DNA of 43,774 nucleotides from JAWXBM01 sp034440115 (GTDB lineage Bacteria; Pseudomonadota; Gammaproteobacteria; Xanthomonadales; SZUA-36), in assembly GCA_034440115.1 (NCBI GenBank), contig JAWXBM010000119.1, positions 1-43,774 of the forward strand, given 5' to 3'. Shown here in pieces: positions 35,387 through 43,619 of the stretch. The notes below the pieces were generated by a model. It did not search any database and was not told the origin of the DNA. It worked only from the letters and a program-made list of their open reading frames with translations. The position numbers were made by a program, and so were the translations under genes. Numbering within the stretch: position 1 is the stretch's first letter; every line of letters begins with the position of its first letter.

Positions 35387-35416
35387 TTGCGTGCTTATTG
35401 GACGCCCGCACATAAT
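35387..35416 (+). promoter_or_regulatory. Putative sigma-70 promoter for the 2-phosphoglycerate kinase-like gene
   Basis: TTGCGT (35387-35392) and CATAAT (35411-35416) are 18 bp apart and lie about 40 bp before the GTG start at 35454. This is a moderate match to sigma-70 consensus; no Pho box is visible here. Confidence 0.4.
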
Positions 35417-35453
35417 GTTGTGTAGTAATCATCAGGAGTAGCCCAAGGGCTTA

Positions 35454-36719
35454 GTGAAAGTGAAAACAGTTGTCATCAATTCCCGGGATCACAGCCAGGC
35501 GCCTTATCTGCGCGGCATCATGATTCGCTCACTGCTGGATGCCGGCATGAATTTTGAAGACGCCTTGTCCATGGCGGCGGAGGTGCGCGAGCAGGCGGCC
35601 GACAAGGAGTCGGTGACTACGACCCAATTGCGCAAAGCGGTGGTGGCTTTGCTGAAGAAGAGCAATCAGTCTGACATCCTTAAACGTTACTCAGCTCCGG
35701 TGGTGGCGCCATCGCGCATTGTGGTTCACAGTCGAAGTGGCTCAATCAGCGCCTTTTCCCGCGGTCGGCATATTCGCTACCTGCAATCCAGTGGAGTCCG
35801 GCTGGATGACGCCGAACGCATTACCAGCATGTTGTATGAACAGATGCTGTCGGCTGGAACGGAAGGTATCAGCACCTGCCAACTGGGCTATCTGACCTAT
35901 TTGTGCCTGAAGGATGAGCTGGGTGCGCAAGCGGCCAAGCAATATCTGGCCTGGTCAGAATATCAGCGCAGCAATCGACCTTTGTTGTTGTTGATCTGCG
36001 GTGCCGTAGGCAGTGGCAAAAGCTCAATCACTACGGAAATTGCTCACCGGCTGGATATAGTGCGTACCCAGTCCACTGACATGTTGCGGGAAGTTATGCG
36101 CACTATCTTTCCCAAAAAATTGCTGCCGGTTTTGCATTGCTCTTCTTTTGATGCCTGGAACACCATTCCGGTGCAGGACAAGAAAAAGCGCAGCAAAGAC
36201 TTATTGATTGCCGACGGCTATCGCAGCCAGGCCGAATTGTTATCAGTGGCCTGCGAAGCCGTAATGTTGCGGGCGATACGTGAGAATTCCCCCATGATAT
36301 TGGAAGGCGTTCATGCTTATCCGGAACTGGTAAAGAAATTGCCCAGGAAGTCCGATGCCATCGTGGCCCACGTCACTCTCGCGGTCTTGGGCAAACAGGA
36401 GTTGCGCGGCCGCTTGCGCGGTCGTGGTGTAGACGAGCCCTTGCGCCAAGCGCGACGCTATTTGCACAAATTCGATTCCATCTGGCGTCTGCAGAGCTTT
36501 CTGGTAAGCGAAGCTGAGCGTAACGATACGCCGGTGATACCCAACGACGACAAGGAAGCGGCTATCTTCCAGATCATCGGCGTGGTCAATGCGGAAGTCG
36601 ATCGGCATTTTAGTGGCACTGCCCAGGATATTTTTGGCGATGTGGTAAAACGTGCGCAACGCCAAAACAAAGACTGGAGATCCATATTGCCGCAGTTGGT
36701 CAAGCAGGTCGTCACCTGA
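35454..36719 (+). CDS. 2-phosphoglycerate kinase-like protein with two ATP-cone-like domains
   Basis: The 421-residue protein starts at GTG 35454 (or GTG 35460; an AAGGG precedes both). Residues ~5-90 and ~90-165 each resemble an ATP-cone (VINSRDHSQAPYLRGIMIRS and VHSRSGSISAFSRGRHIRYL). The kinase domain follows: P-loop LLICGAVGSGKSSITTEIAHRL near residue 180, then TQSTDMLREVMRTIF, HCSSFDAWNT and ILEGVHAYPE near residue 280. This layout matches methanogen-type 2-phosphoglycerate kinase, which makes 2,3-bisphosphoglycerate. Other kinases of that family are possible. The next gene encodes a phosphoglycerate mutase, supporting a glycerate-phosphate substrate. Confidence 0.78.
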   Translation: MKVKTVVINSRDHSQAPYLRGIMIRSLLDAGMNFEDALSMAAEVREQAADKESVTTTQLRKAVVALLKKSNQSDILKRYSAPVVAPSRIVVHSRSGSISAFSRGRHIRYLQSSGVRLDDAERITSMLYEQMLSAGTEGISTCQLGYLTYLCLKDELGAQAAKQYLAWSEYQRSNRPLLLLICGAVGSGKSSITTEIAHRLDIVRTQSTDMLREVMRTIFPKKLLPVLHCSSFDAWNTIPVQDKKKRSKDLLIADGYRSQAELLSVACEAVMLRAIRENSPMILEGVHAYPELVKKLPRKSDAIVAHVTLAVLGKQELRGRLRGRGVDEPLRQARRYLHKFDSIWRLQSFLVSEAERNDTPVIPNDDKEAAIFQIIGVVNAEVDRHFSGTAQDIFGDVVKRAQRQNKDWRSILPQLVKQVVT

Positions 36720-36762
36720 AGCTGTCGTTGCATCGTAAAGCAATGAAACAGAGGATCATTCC

Positions 36763-36795
36763 ATGTCGCTAAGCCAGGAAGAGCAGTGCATTTAG
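36763..36795 (+). other. Ten-codon mini-ORF overlapping the apgM start
   Basis: ATG 36763 opens MSLSQEEQCI and stops at 36795, overlapping the GTG start of apgM (36786) in another frame. An AGAGGATC lies upstream of the ATG. It might couple translation to apgM or be chance; no conservation can be checked here. Confidence 0.3.
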
Positions 36796-38021
36796 GCGCC
36801 AACAAGGCCATTGTCCTGATCGTCGATGGTATGGGCGATTTGCCGGTGCCAGAATTACACGGCAAGACCCCGCTGGAAGCCGCTTTTACTCCAAATCTGG
36901 ACCGGCTGGCGGCGGCTGGTCGCTATGGGCAGATTGATCCCATTGCGCCGGGAATTACGCCCAATACTGACTCCGGTACAGGCATGCTGATGGGTATGCA
37001 ACCCGAGCATGCGGATCTGTTACGGCGTGGTCCGGTGGAAGCGGCCGGGGCAGGCTGCGTGTTGAGCGATGGTGATGTGGCCATGCGGGCTAATTTTGCC
37101 TCGGTCAGTTTGAGTGATGGACGATTGATGGTTACCGACCGAAGGGCAGGCCGGGTTGAGCAGGATGTGCCGGCATTGATGGAAGCACTCTGGGCCATCA
37201 AGACGCCGGGCGATATCGTATTACAACTGCGCGCGACCGATCAGCACCGAGCCGTGCTGGTGCTGACCGGCGAAAATCTTGACGCCAATATCAGCGATAC
37301 CGATCCGGGCGATGAGATATTACCAGCACCGCTGTTGCGTGCCGAGGCTTTGCAGCCCCGCGCGCAGCGTACCGCGCACACTCTGAACCAGTTCCTGCAA
37401 TCGGTACACGAAGTGTTGCAGCCACTTGATTTGAATCACCAACGCACCCTGCAGGGTAAATTGCCGGCCAATGCGCTCATCACGCGCGGCGCGGGTGCCG
37501 CCCGAACCATAGGCAATGTCATTCCCCGAGCTGGTCTTACTGCCGCTGTGGTATCGGGCTGTAATACCGTGCGCGGCCTGGGGTGTATGTTTGGTTTCGA
37601 TATCATTCAGGACCAACGCTTCACCGCCAAGCGCGACACCGATATTGATGCCAAGATACACGCAGCGATCGCCGCGTTGCATGAACATGACATCGTATTC
37701 GTGCACCTCAAAGCACCGGACCTGTTTGCTCATGACCGGGAACCATTTGGCAAAATGGAAGTGCTGGAACGTTTTGATGCGGCCCTGGCGCCGTTAATGA
37801 ATCAACAAATTATTATTGCCTGTGCGGCGGATCATTCCACCGACAGCAACACGGGCAAGCATACCTCTGACCCTGTTCCCTCTTTGCTCTATACCCCCAG
37901 CAAAACCCTGCCGCTGAATGGAGTGAAGTTTGGCGAATCTGCCTGCCGCAATGGCAGCATGCAGCGCCAAAGTAGCAGTGCTTTTTTGCAACGCGTGCTG
38001 GATTTGATGCACGGCAGTTAA
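36786..38021 (+). CDS. apgM: Archaeal-type 2,3-BPG-independent phosphoglycerate mutase
   Basis: The 411-residue alkaline-phosphatase-superfamily enzyme has ApgM features: KAIVLIVDGMGDLPVPELHGKTPL with a metal Asp near residue 12; TPNTDSGTGMLMGM with the nucleophile Ser near residue 58; HLKAPDLFAHDRE near residue 302, ACAADHSTDSN near residue 340 and GKHTSDPVP supply the other Asp and His metal ligands. It interconverts 3- and 2-phosphoglycerate through a phosphoserine. The start is GTG 36786 with AGGAAG just upstream. Bacteria usually have the unrelated-length GpmI or GpmA instead. Here it follows the 2-phosphoglycerate kinase-like gene by 66 bp, inside a phosphate-uptake region. Confidence 0.85.
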   Translation: MHLGANKAIVLIVDGMGDLPVPELHGKTPLEAAFTPNLDRLAAAGRYGQIDPIAPGITPNTDSGTGMLMGMQPEHADLLRRGPVEAAGAGCVLSDGDVAMRANFASVSLSDGRLMVTDRRAGRVEQDVPALMEALWAIKTPGDIVLQLRATDQHRAVLVLTGENLDANISDTDPGDEILPAPLLRAEALQPRAQRTAHTLNQFLQSVHEVLQPLDLNHQRTLQGKLPANALITRGAGAARTIGNVIPRAGLTAAVVSGCNTVRGLGCMFGFDIIQDQRFTAKRDTDIDAKIHAAIAALHEHDIVFVHLKAPDLFAHDREPFGKMEVLERFDAALAPLMNQQIIIACAADHSTDSNTGKHTSDPVPSLLYTPSKTLPLNGVKFGESACRNGSMQRQSSSAFLQRVLDLMHGS

Positions 38022-38037
38022 TTTATTGCTAACGGGA

Positions 38038-38055
38038 CTGTAACAATACTGTCAT
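38038..38055 (+). promoter_or_regulatory. Pho box upstream of pstS
   Basis: CTGTAACAATACTGTCAT holds two seven-base half-sites 11 bp apart and matches the enterobacterial Pho box (CTGTCATAWAWCTGTCAY) at 15 of 18 positions. A third CTGTAAC half-site follows at 38063-38069. It lies about 50 bp before pstS, so PhoB control of the pst operon under phosphate starvation is likely. Confidence 0.75.
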
Positions 38056-38106
38056 AAACTATCTGTAACTTTACGCCCATCATTGTTGCCAAGCTGGGAG
38101 TAAATC

Positions 38107-38988
38107 ATGTCAATTCGTCGTCTGTTCCAGATTTGTAGTATTGCTTTGCTGCTGACTGCCTGTGGCGGCGGTGAACAGCGCCAGCTGATACAGAACAAGG
38201 GCTCTGACACCCTGGTCAATGTGGCCCAGGCCTGGGCAGAGACTTATCAGACCATAGACCCAACGGTAGTAGTCGCCGTGAGCGGTGGCGGTAGCGGTAC
38301 CGGCATTGCAGCCATGATCAACGGCACCGTTGATATCGCCAACTCCAGCCGCGAAATCAAGCAGGAAGAGATGGATCAGGCCCAAGCGCAGGGCCGCAAC
38401 CCCATCGAGCATATCGTTGGTTTCGATGCACTGGCGATATTTCTGCATCCAAATAATCCTATTCAGTCCATGACTCTGGCGCAGTTGGCAGACATTTACG
38501 GGGACGGTGGCAGCGCCACCAAGTGGTCTGATCTGGGCGTAGAAGTGCCAGGTTGTTCCGATCAGAGCATTATCGTAGTCAGTCGCCAGAACAACTCCGG
38601 CACCTATGCCTATTTCCGTGAAGTGGTGCTGAATGACAGTGATTTCCGGCTCGGAACACGTGACATGCATGGCTCCAAAGACGTGGTCGACCTGGTGGAG
38701 AACACCCCTTGCGCCATTGGCTATAGCGGTTTGGCTTATGCCAATGAGCATGTTCATATGCCCTGTATCGCCCTTGCAGAAGGTGGCGAATGTGTTGTGC
38801 CCTCGGAGGCCACTGCCAGCAATCACACTTATCCCATCGCCCGTTCATTGCTGATGTACACCAACGGCCAACCGGAAGGTGCAGTTGCCGCTTACCTGAA
38901 CTGGATCAAGAGTGATGCCGGCCAATGCATTATTGTGGAGAAGGGTTATGCCCCGGCCAGCGCCGTCAGTTGTCCGGCAGCACCGTAA
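38107..38988 (+). CDS. pstS: PstS-type phosphate-binding lipoprotein
   Basis: The 293-residue protein has a lipoprotein signal ending LLLTACGGG (lipobox Cys near residue 18). It belongs to the PstS family: NKGSDTLVNVAQAWAETYQ, VSGGGSGTGIAAMINGTVDIANSSR near residue 57 (the phosphate-binding Ser/Gly loop), SDQSIIVVSRQNNSGTYAYF near residue 155 and CAIGYSGLAY near residue 200. It should capture phosphate in the periplasm for PstC/PstA. A Pho box lies upstream. The next gene, phoU, starts 43 bp later. Confidence 0.9.
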   Translation: MSIRRLFQICSIALLLTACGGGEQRQLIQNKGSDTLVNVAQAWAETYQTIDPTVVVAVSGGGSGTGIAAMINGTVDIANSSREIKQEEMDQAQAQGRNPIEHIVGFDALAIFLHPNNPIQSMTLAQLADIYGDGGSATKWSDLGVEVPGCSDQSIIVVSRQNNSGTYAYFREVVLNDSDFRLGTRDMHGSKDVVDLVENTPCAIGYSGLAYANEHVHMPCIALAEGGECVVPSEATASNHTYPIARSLLMYTNGQPEGAVAAYLNWIKSDAGQCIIVEKGYAPASAVSCPAAP

Positions 38989-39031
38989 CGGCAGTAAAAG
39001 CAGTAAGGCAGGCCAATAAGGAACAATTGTC

Positions 39032-40090
39032 ATGAGCCATTTTGAACAACGCTTGGAAGCAGACTTGGGTGCCATTCGTGATTGGGTTTGGCAATTAGGC
39101 AGTGATGTGGAGCAAGCGCTGCGACACGCTAAACAGGCTCTGTTACTGCATGACGAAGATCTGGCATATGCCACCGTTCTGAACGACAACCCGATCAATC
39201 GCAACTCGCGCGCCTGTGATCGCATGTGCCATGCGTTCATAGCCCGGCATCTGCCGGGCGCCGGACATTTACGTGAGATTGCGGCCACCATTCGGGTTAA
39301 TGTCGCGCTGGAGCGCATTGGTGATTATGCCGTCACCATCAGCCGCGAAGCGGTACAGTTACCCCAAGCCCTGCCCGAGCATTTCATCACCGAGATCGAT
39401 GCATTGGCCGATGATTCATTCCAGATCCTGCACGAATCCCGCATCGCTTTTCGTGATGATAATGCCGAACAGGCCAAGGTGCTGATGCGCATGGCCAAAC
39501 GGGTAGAACAGAAGATGGATGCCATCTATGAACAGTTGTTTGGTGGCGATGCCGGCATCAACGCCCGCACCGGATTGACTCTGTTCATTGTTTTCAACAT
39601 GCTCAAGCGCGTGGCTGACCAGGCCAAGAACATCTGTGACCAGACGGTTTACGCTGTACGTGGTGTGGCGAAGATTCCCAAGGTCTACAACATCCTGTTT
39701 CTGGATCAGCCTGAATCCATGGTCGGCCCTCTGGCTTTAGCCATTGCCCGCAAGAATTTCCCCACGGCAGCACAGTTTCGCCTGGCGGTTCCGGGCAAGA
39801 TGCAAGCCAATGACACCGGTTTATCAGAGTTTCTGCAGGAGAAAGGCCTGGCGACTGACCATTTGGCGGCCGAGTCTGTTGCCAGTTTGCAGCATGATCT
39901 GGGTGAATTTGATGTGGCTATTGCCCTGCAAGGCAAAGTCCGAGACTACATCGGTCTACCGCCATTTCACACTTCGGCATTGCATTGGGATTTAAGCAAA
40001 ACGGAAGGCGAGTTGTTGAACCAATATCGATTTTTGCATGAGAACATTAGCGGGTTGATTGACCTGTTGGCTGGCGAAGAAGCGGCCTGA
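39032..40090 (+). CDS. phoU: PhoU with degenerate LMW-phosphatase/ArsC-like C-terminal domain
   Basis: The 352-residue protein is much longer than normal PhoU (about 240). Residues 1-210 form a PhoU domain with two helical halves (VALERIGDYAVTISRE near residue 91 and LFIVFNMLKRVADQAKNICD near residue 184). Residues ~217-345 resemble LMW-tyrosine-phosphatase/ArsC: VYNILFLDQPES occupies the place of the ILFLCxxN P-loop, and FDVAIALQGKVRDY...ALHWDLS matches the later strands. The catalytic P-loop Cys is Asp225 and the Arg is missing, so it should not be a phosphatase; it may bind phosphate or a partner. It lies between pstS and pstC, not at the operon end as usual. Confidence 0.82.
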   Translation: MSHFEQRLEADLGAIRDWVWQLGSDVEQALRHAKQALLLHDEDLAYATVLNDNPINRNSRACDRMCHAFIARHLPGAGHLREIAATIRVNVALERIGDYAVTISREAVQLPQALPEHFITEIDALADDSFQILHESRIAFRDDNAEQAKVLMRMAKRVEQKMDAIYEQLFGGDAGINARTGLTLFIVFNMLKRVADQAKNICDQTVYAVRGVAKIPKVYNILFLDQPESMVGPLALAIARKNFPTAAQFRLAVPGKMQANDTGLSEFLQEKGLATDHLAAESVASLQHDLGEFDVAIALQGKVRDYIGLPPFHTSALHWDLSKTEGELLNQYRFLHENISGLIDLLAGEEAA

Positions 40091-40095
40091 AACCT

Positions 40096-41031
40096 ATGAG
40101 CAGCTCATCACGTACCGCCGCCGTGGCCAACTCCCTGGATTTCGACCGGCGCGGTAAAGACTGGTACATCGACAAACTGGCACAGGTGCTGATGTTTTTG
40201 GGCGGCATTTCCGCCATTATTTTCATCATCGGTATCTTTATATTCATTACCGGTGAAGGCCTCGGATTCCTGATTGAGGGATTCAGCTTCAAGGAATTTT
40301 TCCTGTCGTCTGCCTGGCGACCCACCTCGGCCAAGCAGGAAACCTACGGCATACTGGCTTTGGTTGCTGGTACTGCAAGCGTAACCGGGCTGGCCATGCT
40401 GGTTGCCATCCCTTTTTCACTGGGTGCAGCGATTTTTATTGCCGAATTTGCCAGTGGCAAGACCCGCGAATTTCTGAAAGTCAGCGTCGAACTGCTGGCC
40501 GCCATCCCCTCAGTCGTCTGGGGTTTTATTGGCCTGGCCATCATGAACCCGCTGATCATTGAGCTGTTTCATGTGCCGGTTGGGCTGAACGTACTTAACG
40601 CTGGCATCATCCTGGGGTTGATGGCGGCGCCCATCATGACCTCCATCGCTGAAGATGCATTGAAAGCAGTACCCGATCGCTATCGCGAGGCGGCTGAAGC
40701 CATGGGTGCAACACGCTGGCAGGTGATTTACAAAGTGGTGCTGCCGGCCGCGAAAAACGGTTTGCTGGGTGCGGTGTTGTTGGGGGTAGGGCGTGGCTTT
40801 GGCGAGACCATGGCGGTCTTGATGGCCACCGGTCACTCCATCAATATTCCCACCAGCGTTTTTGATTCAGTGCGCGCACTCACTGCAACCATTGCGGCAG
40901 AGCTGGGTGAGACAGCCGTGGGTTCAACCCATTACGAAGCCCTGTTCACCATCGGCATTTTCCTCTTTGTTATCACCTTCATTATCAATATGACGGCGGA
41001 CTTTATCGTTCGCGGCATACGGAAAGGGTAG
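40096..41031 (+). CDS. pstC: Phosphate ABC transporter permease PstC
   Basis: The 311-residue protein has six helices and the ABC permease loop: YREAAEAMGATRWQVIYKVVLPAAKNGLLGAVLLGVGRGFGETMAV near residue 195, which holds the EAA-type contact for the ATPase. The N-terminus has about 30 polar cytoplasmic residues. It pairs with PstA to form the inner-membrane channel for phosphate. It starts 6 bp after phoU and ends 7 bp before pstA. Confidence 0.93.
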   Translation: MSSSSRTAAVANSLDFDRRGKDWYIDKLAQVLMFLGGISAIIFIIGIFIFITGEGLGFLIEGFSFKEFFLSSAWRPTSAKQETYGILALVAGTASVTGLAMLVAIPFSLGAAIFIAEFASGKTREFLKVSVELLAAIPSVVWGFIGLAIMNPLIIELFHVPVGLNVLNAGIILGLMAAPIMTSIAEDALKAVPDRYREAAEAMGATRWQVIYKVVLPAAKNGLLGAVLLGVGRGFGETMAVLMATGHSINIPTSVFDSVRALTATIAAELGETAVGSTHYEALFTIGIFLFVITFIINMTADFIVRGIRKG

Positions 41032-41037
41032 TCGCTC

Positions 41038-41907
41038 ATGTTTTCAGCCAGCGAACTGAATCATCGAAACCAACGCATCCAGAGTCTGTTCCGGTTTTTT
41101 CTGGGCGGCATGACCGTAACCCTGATGGTACCCGTTGTGATCATTCTGACCGTGCTGATTATTAAGGGCGGGCCTGCGATTTCATTTGAATTCCTCTTTA
41201 CCAATCCTACGAACGGTATGACAGCCGGTGGAATATTTCCTGCCTTGCTGGGCACCATATGCCTGGTGCTTGTGGCGCTGATTGCCTCTGTCCCTTTGGG
41301 TATAGGAGCTGCGATTTATCTAAGCGAATATGCGCCGGACAATGCGTTTACGCGGATTATCAATCTGGCGATTATCAATTTGGCTGGCGTGCCGTCCATC
41401 GTGCATGCACTTTTCGGCCTCGGAGCTTTCGTCATTTTCTTTAAATTTGGCACCAGCATACTGGCGGCCAGTCTGACTCTGGCCATTCTGACTCTGCCGG
41501 TGGTCATTGTGGCTACACGTGAGTCCTTGCAAGCCGTGCCCATGGCCTTTCGTGAAGCCTGCTGGAATATGGGCGCCACGCGTTGGCAAACCATACGCAG
41601 GGTGGTATTGCCCAATGCCATTACCGGCATTCTGACGGGCGTCATCCTGGAAGTGTCACGCACCGCTGGTGAAACCGCCCCCATCATGTTTACCGGTGCC
41701 GCGTTTTTCCTGCCTTTATTGCCGCAGTCGGTATTTGACCAGACCATGGCGCTGTCTTTGCATTTGTTCGTGGTTTCCACCCAGGTTCCGAACATGCCGG
41801 AACATCTGCCGTATGGCGTGGCGCTGGTGCTCATCTGCCTGGTGCTGATGATGAACAGCCTGTCCATCGCCTTGCGCATGTACTTGCGTGGTAAAAAGAA
41901 ATGGTAA
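41038..41907 (+). CDS. pstA: Phosphate ABC transporter permease PstA
   Basis: The 289-residue protein has six helices and the PstA pattern GTICLVLVALIASVPLGIGAAIYLSEYAP, then AGVPSIVHALFGLGAFVIFF and the EAA loop FREACWNMGATRWQTIRRVVLPNAITGILTGVILEVSRTAGETAPIMFTGAAF. It is the second permease subunit. Its end overlaps the first pstB gene by 7 nt, indicating tight co-expression. Confidence 0.93.
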   Translation: MFSASELNHRNQRIQSLFRFFLGGMTVTLMVPVVIILTVLIIKGGPAISFEFLFTNPTNGMTAGGIFPALLGTICLVLVALIASVPLGIGAAIYLSEYAPDNAFTRIINLAIINLAGVPSIVHALFGLGAFVIFFKFGTSILAASLTLAILTLPVVIVATRESLQAVPMAFREACWNMGATRWQTIRRVVLPNAITGILTGVILEVSRTAGETAPIMFTGAAFFLPLLPQSVFDQTMALSLHLFVVSTQVPNMPEHLPYGVALVLICLVLMMNSLSIALRMYLRGKKKW

Positions 41908-42698
41908 ACACGGCGGAGGTCGTGTCGTCCCACGACCTGCAGGCACCGATCAAGCTGGGTGTAAAGGACCTGAGCATCTCTTACGGTGATCACCTGGCGC
42001 TGCGTAACAGCACCTTTGAAATCCGGGAACACGAAATCTTCGGCATCATCGGCCCTGCCAACGCCGGTAAGACGTCGTTTCTCAAAGCCGTTAACAGAAT
42101 GGATATGTTCGACCCGCAGATGGAAGTCAGTGGCGAGATTCGTTTCAATGGCCTGGATGTCAGTAAAGTGCGTAATGTTTACGGACTGCGGCGCCGTATC
42201 GGTGTGGTGTTTCCGCTACCGGTGGGCTTGCCCATGTCGGTGTATGACAATGTGGCTTTGGCGCCGCGCCTGGCGAGCACCAAAAAGCGTGCTGATCTGG
42301 ATGTGATTGTTGAGCGTTGCCTGCGGCGCGCGGCCTTGTGGGATGAAGTCAAGGACCGGCTGAATACGCTGGGTAGCCTGCTGTCCGGCGGCCAGCAACA
42401 GCGTTTGACGATTGCCCGGGCCCTGTCGCAGGAGCCTGAGCTACTCATGCTGGACGAATTTTCCATTGCGGTGGACCCAGTCACCACCATGCGCATCGAA
42501 GATGTGCTGAAAGAATTGAAACAGGAAATCACCATCATCCTGGTAACCAACCTGGTGCAGCAGGCCAGGCGCCTGGCGGATCGAACTGCTTTCTTTCTCG
42601 ATGGTGAATGTGTCGAAGTGGCTGAAACCGAAGAATTGTTCAGTGGTGAAGTCAAAGACCAGCGTACGCGGGATTACGTGGACGGGAGGTTTGGCTGA
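41901..42698 (+). CDS. pstB: PstB1, ATPase subunit with lost Q-loop and H-loop residues
   Basis: The 265-residue ABC ATPase has an A-loop Tyr (LSISYGD), Walker A GPANAGKTS (51-59), an intact signature LSGGQ (161-165) and Walker B with the catalytic Glu (LLMLDEF, E186). However, the Q-loop VVFPLPVGLP has Pro105 where Gln is required (normal PstB: VFQxPNPFP), and the switch His is Asn217 (VTNLVQQ for VTHNMQQ). Alone it should be a poor ATPase. It overlaps pstA by 7 nt, and its stop overlaps the start of pstB2 by 1 nt. Its intact signature can complete the ATP site of PstB2. Confidence 0.88.
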   Translation: MVNTAEVVSSHDLQAPIKLGVKDLSISYGDHLALRNSTFEIREHEIFGIIGPANAGKTSFLKAVNRMDMFDPQMEVSGEIRFNGLDVSKVRNVYGLRRRIGVVFPLPVGLPMSVYDNVALAPRLASTKKRADLDVIVERCLRRAALWDEVKDRLNTLGSLLSGGQQQRLTIARALSQEPELLMLDEFSIAVDPVTTMRIEDVLKELKQEITIILVTNLVQQARRLADRTAFFLDGECVEVAETEELFSGEVKDQRTRDYVDGRFG

Positions 42699-43495
42699 TG
42701 TCTGCTTCACCTTCTGCCCTGGCAGTTGCCGCAGCTCTGGCAATCGAAAGTAAGAAACTGAATCTCTGGTACGGTACATTTCAGGCCTTGTTCGATGTGG
42801 ATCTGAGCATCAAGCAGGGCATCATTACCTCCATGATCGGCCCTTCGGGTTGTGGCAAAAGCACCTTTCTGCGCAGCGTGAATCGCATCAATGAGCGTTT
42901 GGGTTATGTGCGGATCACCGGTGAAGTCAACGTTATGGGGGAAAATATCTATGCGCCAGAGGTAGAGCTGGTGCAGGTGCGCAAGCAGGTCGGCATGGTG
43001 TTCCAGCGGCCCAATCCTTTGCCCATTTCCGTCCGTGACAATGTCCTGTTTGGTCATGCCATTCACAGTGGCAAAAACCGTGGCAGCAAGGCTGAGCAGG
43101 AAGAGATTGTTGAAAAAGCACTGCGCGAAGTGTTGCTGTGGGACAAGGTAAAGGACCGGCTGGACAGCAAGGCCACCACTTTGTCTTTGGAGGAGCAGCA
43201 AAAGCTCTGTATTGCGCGCTTGCTGCCCGTTAAACCCAGTGTCTTGTTGATGGATGAGCCTTGTTCCGCACTGGACCCCCGCGGCACCGAGGCGGTGGAA
43301 GAATTGCTGTGGGAGCTGCGCGGTGAGTACACCATGCTGATCGTGACCCACAACATGGCGCAGGCACGTCGCGCCAGCGACGAATGTGTGTTCATGCTGA
43401 TGGGCAAGGTGGTCGAGCATACCGATACCGCCGAAATGTTTGTTACCCCGCAGCACCAGGAAACCGCTGACTACATCGAAGGCCGTTATGGCTGA
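42698..43495 (+). CDS. pstB: PstB2, ATPase subunit with degenerate signature motif
   Basis: The 265-residue ABC ATPase has Walker A GPSGCGKST (48-56), the normal Q-loop VFQRPNPLP (Q103), Walker B with the catalytic Glu (LLMDEP, E187) and switch His (VTHNM, H218). The signature, however, reads LSLEEQQKL (162-170) where PstB has LSGGQQQRL, losing the Gly-Gly needed to sandwich ATP on the partner. It therefore complements PstB1: one composite ATP site is complete and the other degenerate. It is the last gene of the operon in the window and is followed by palindromic repeats. Confidence 0.88.
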   Translation: MSASPSALAVAAALAIESKKLNLWYGTFQALFDVDLSIKQGIITSMIGPSGCGKSTFLRSVNRINERLGYVRITGEVNVMGENIYAPEVELVQVRKQVGMVFQRPNPLPISVRDNVLFGHAIHSGKNRGSKAEQEEIVEKALREVLLWDKVKDRLDSKATTLSLEEQQKLCIARLLPVKPSVLLMDEPCSALDPRGTEAVEELLWELRGEYTMLIVTHNMAQARRASDECVFMLMGKVVEHTDTAEMFVTPQHQETADYIEGRYG

Positions 43496-43619
43496 TTCTG
43501 TTCCTCTCCTCTCGCATGACCTTTAGCTGATATCGACCCAAAAGAGACTTAGTACCAACAACCTTTGGGTTACTGGAATTTGCTAATAGCGTTCGTCAGC
43601 CGACTCCTTTATTCGTCAC

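Noticed and set aside
42707..43456. 249-residue frame antisense to pstB2
   Set aside because: It is opposite a gene with clear ABC motifs; its His- and Gln-rich composition is that of a complement frame.
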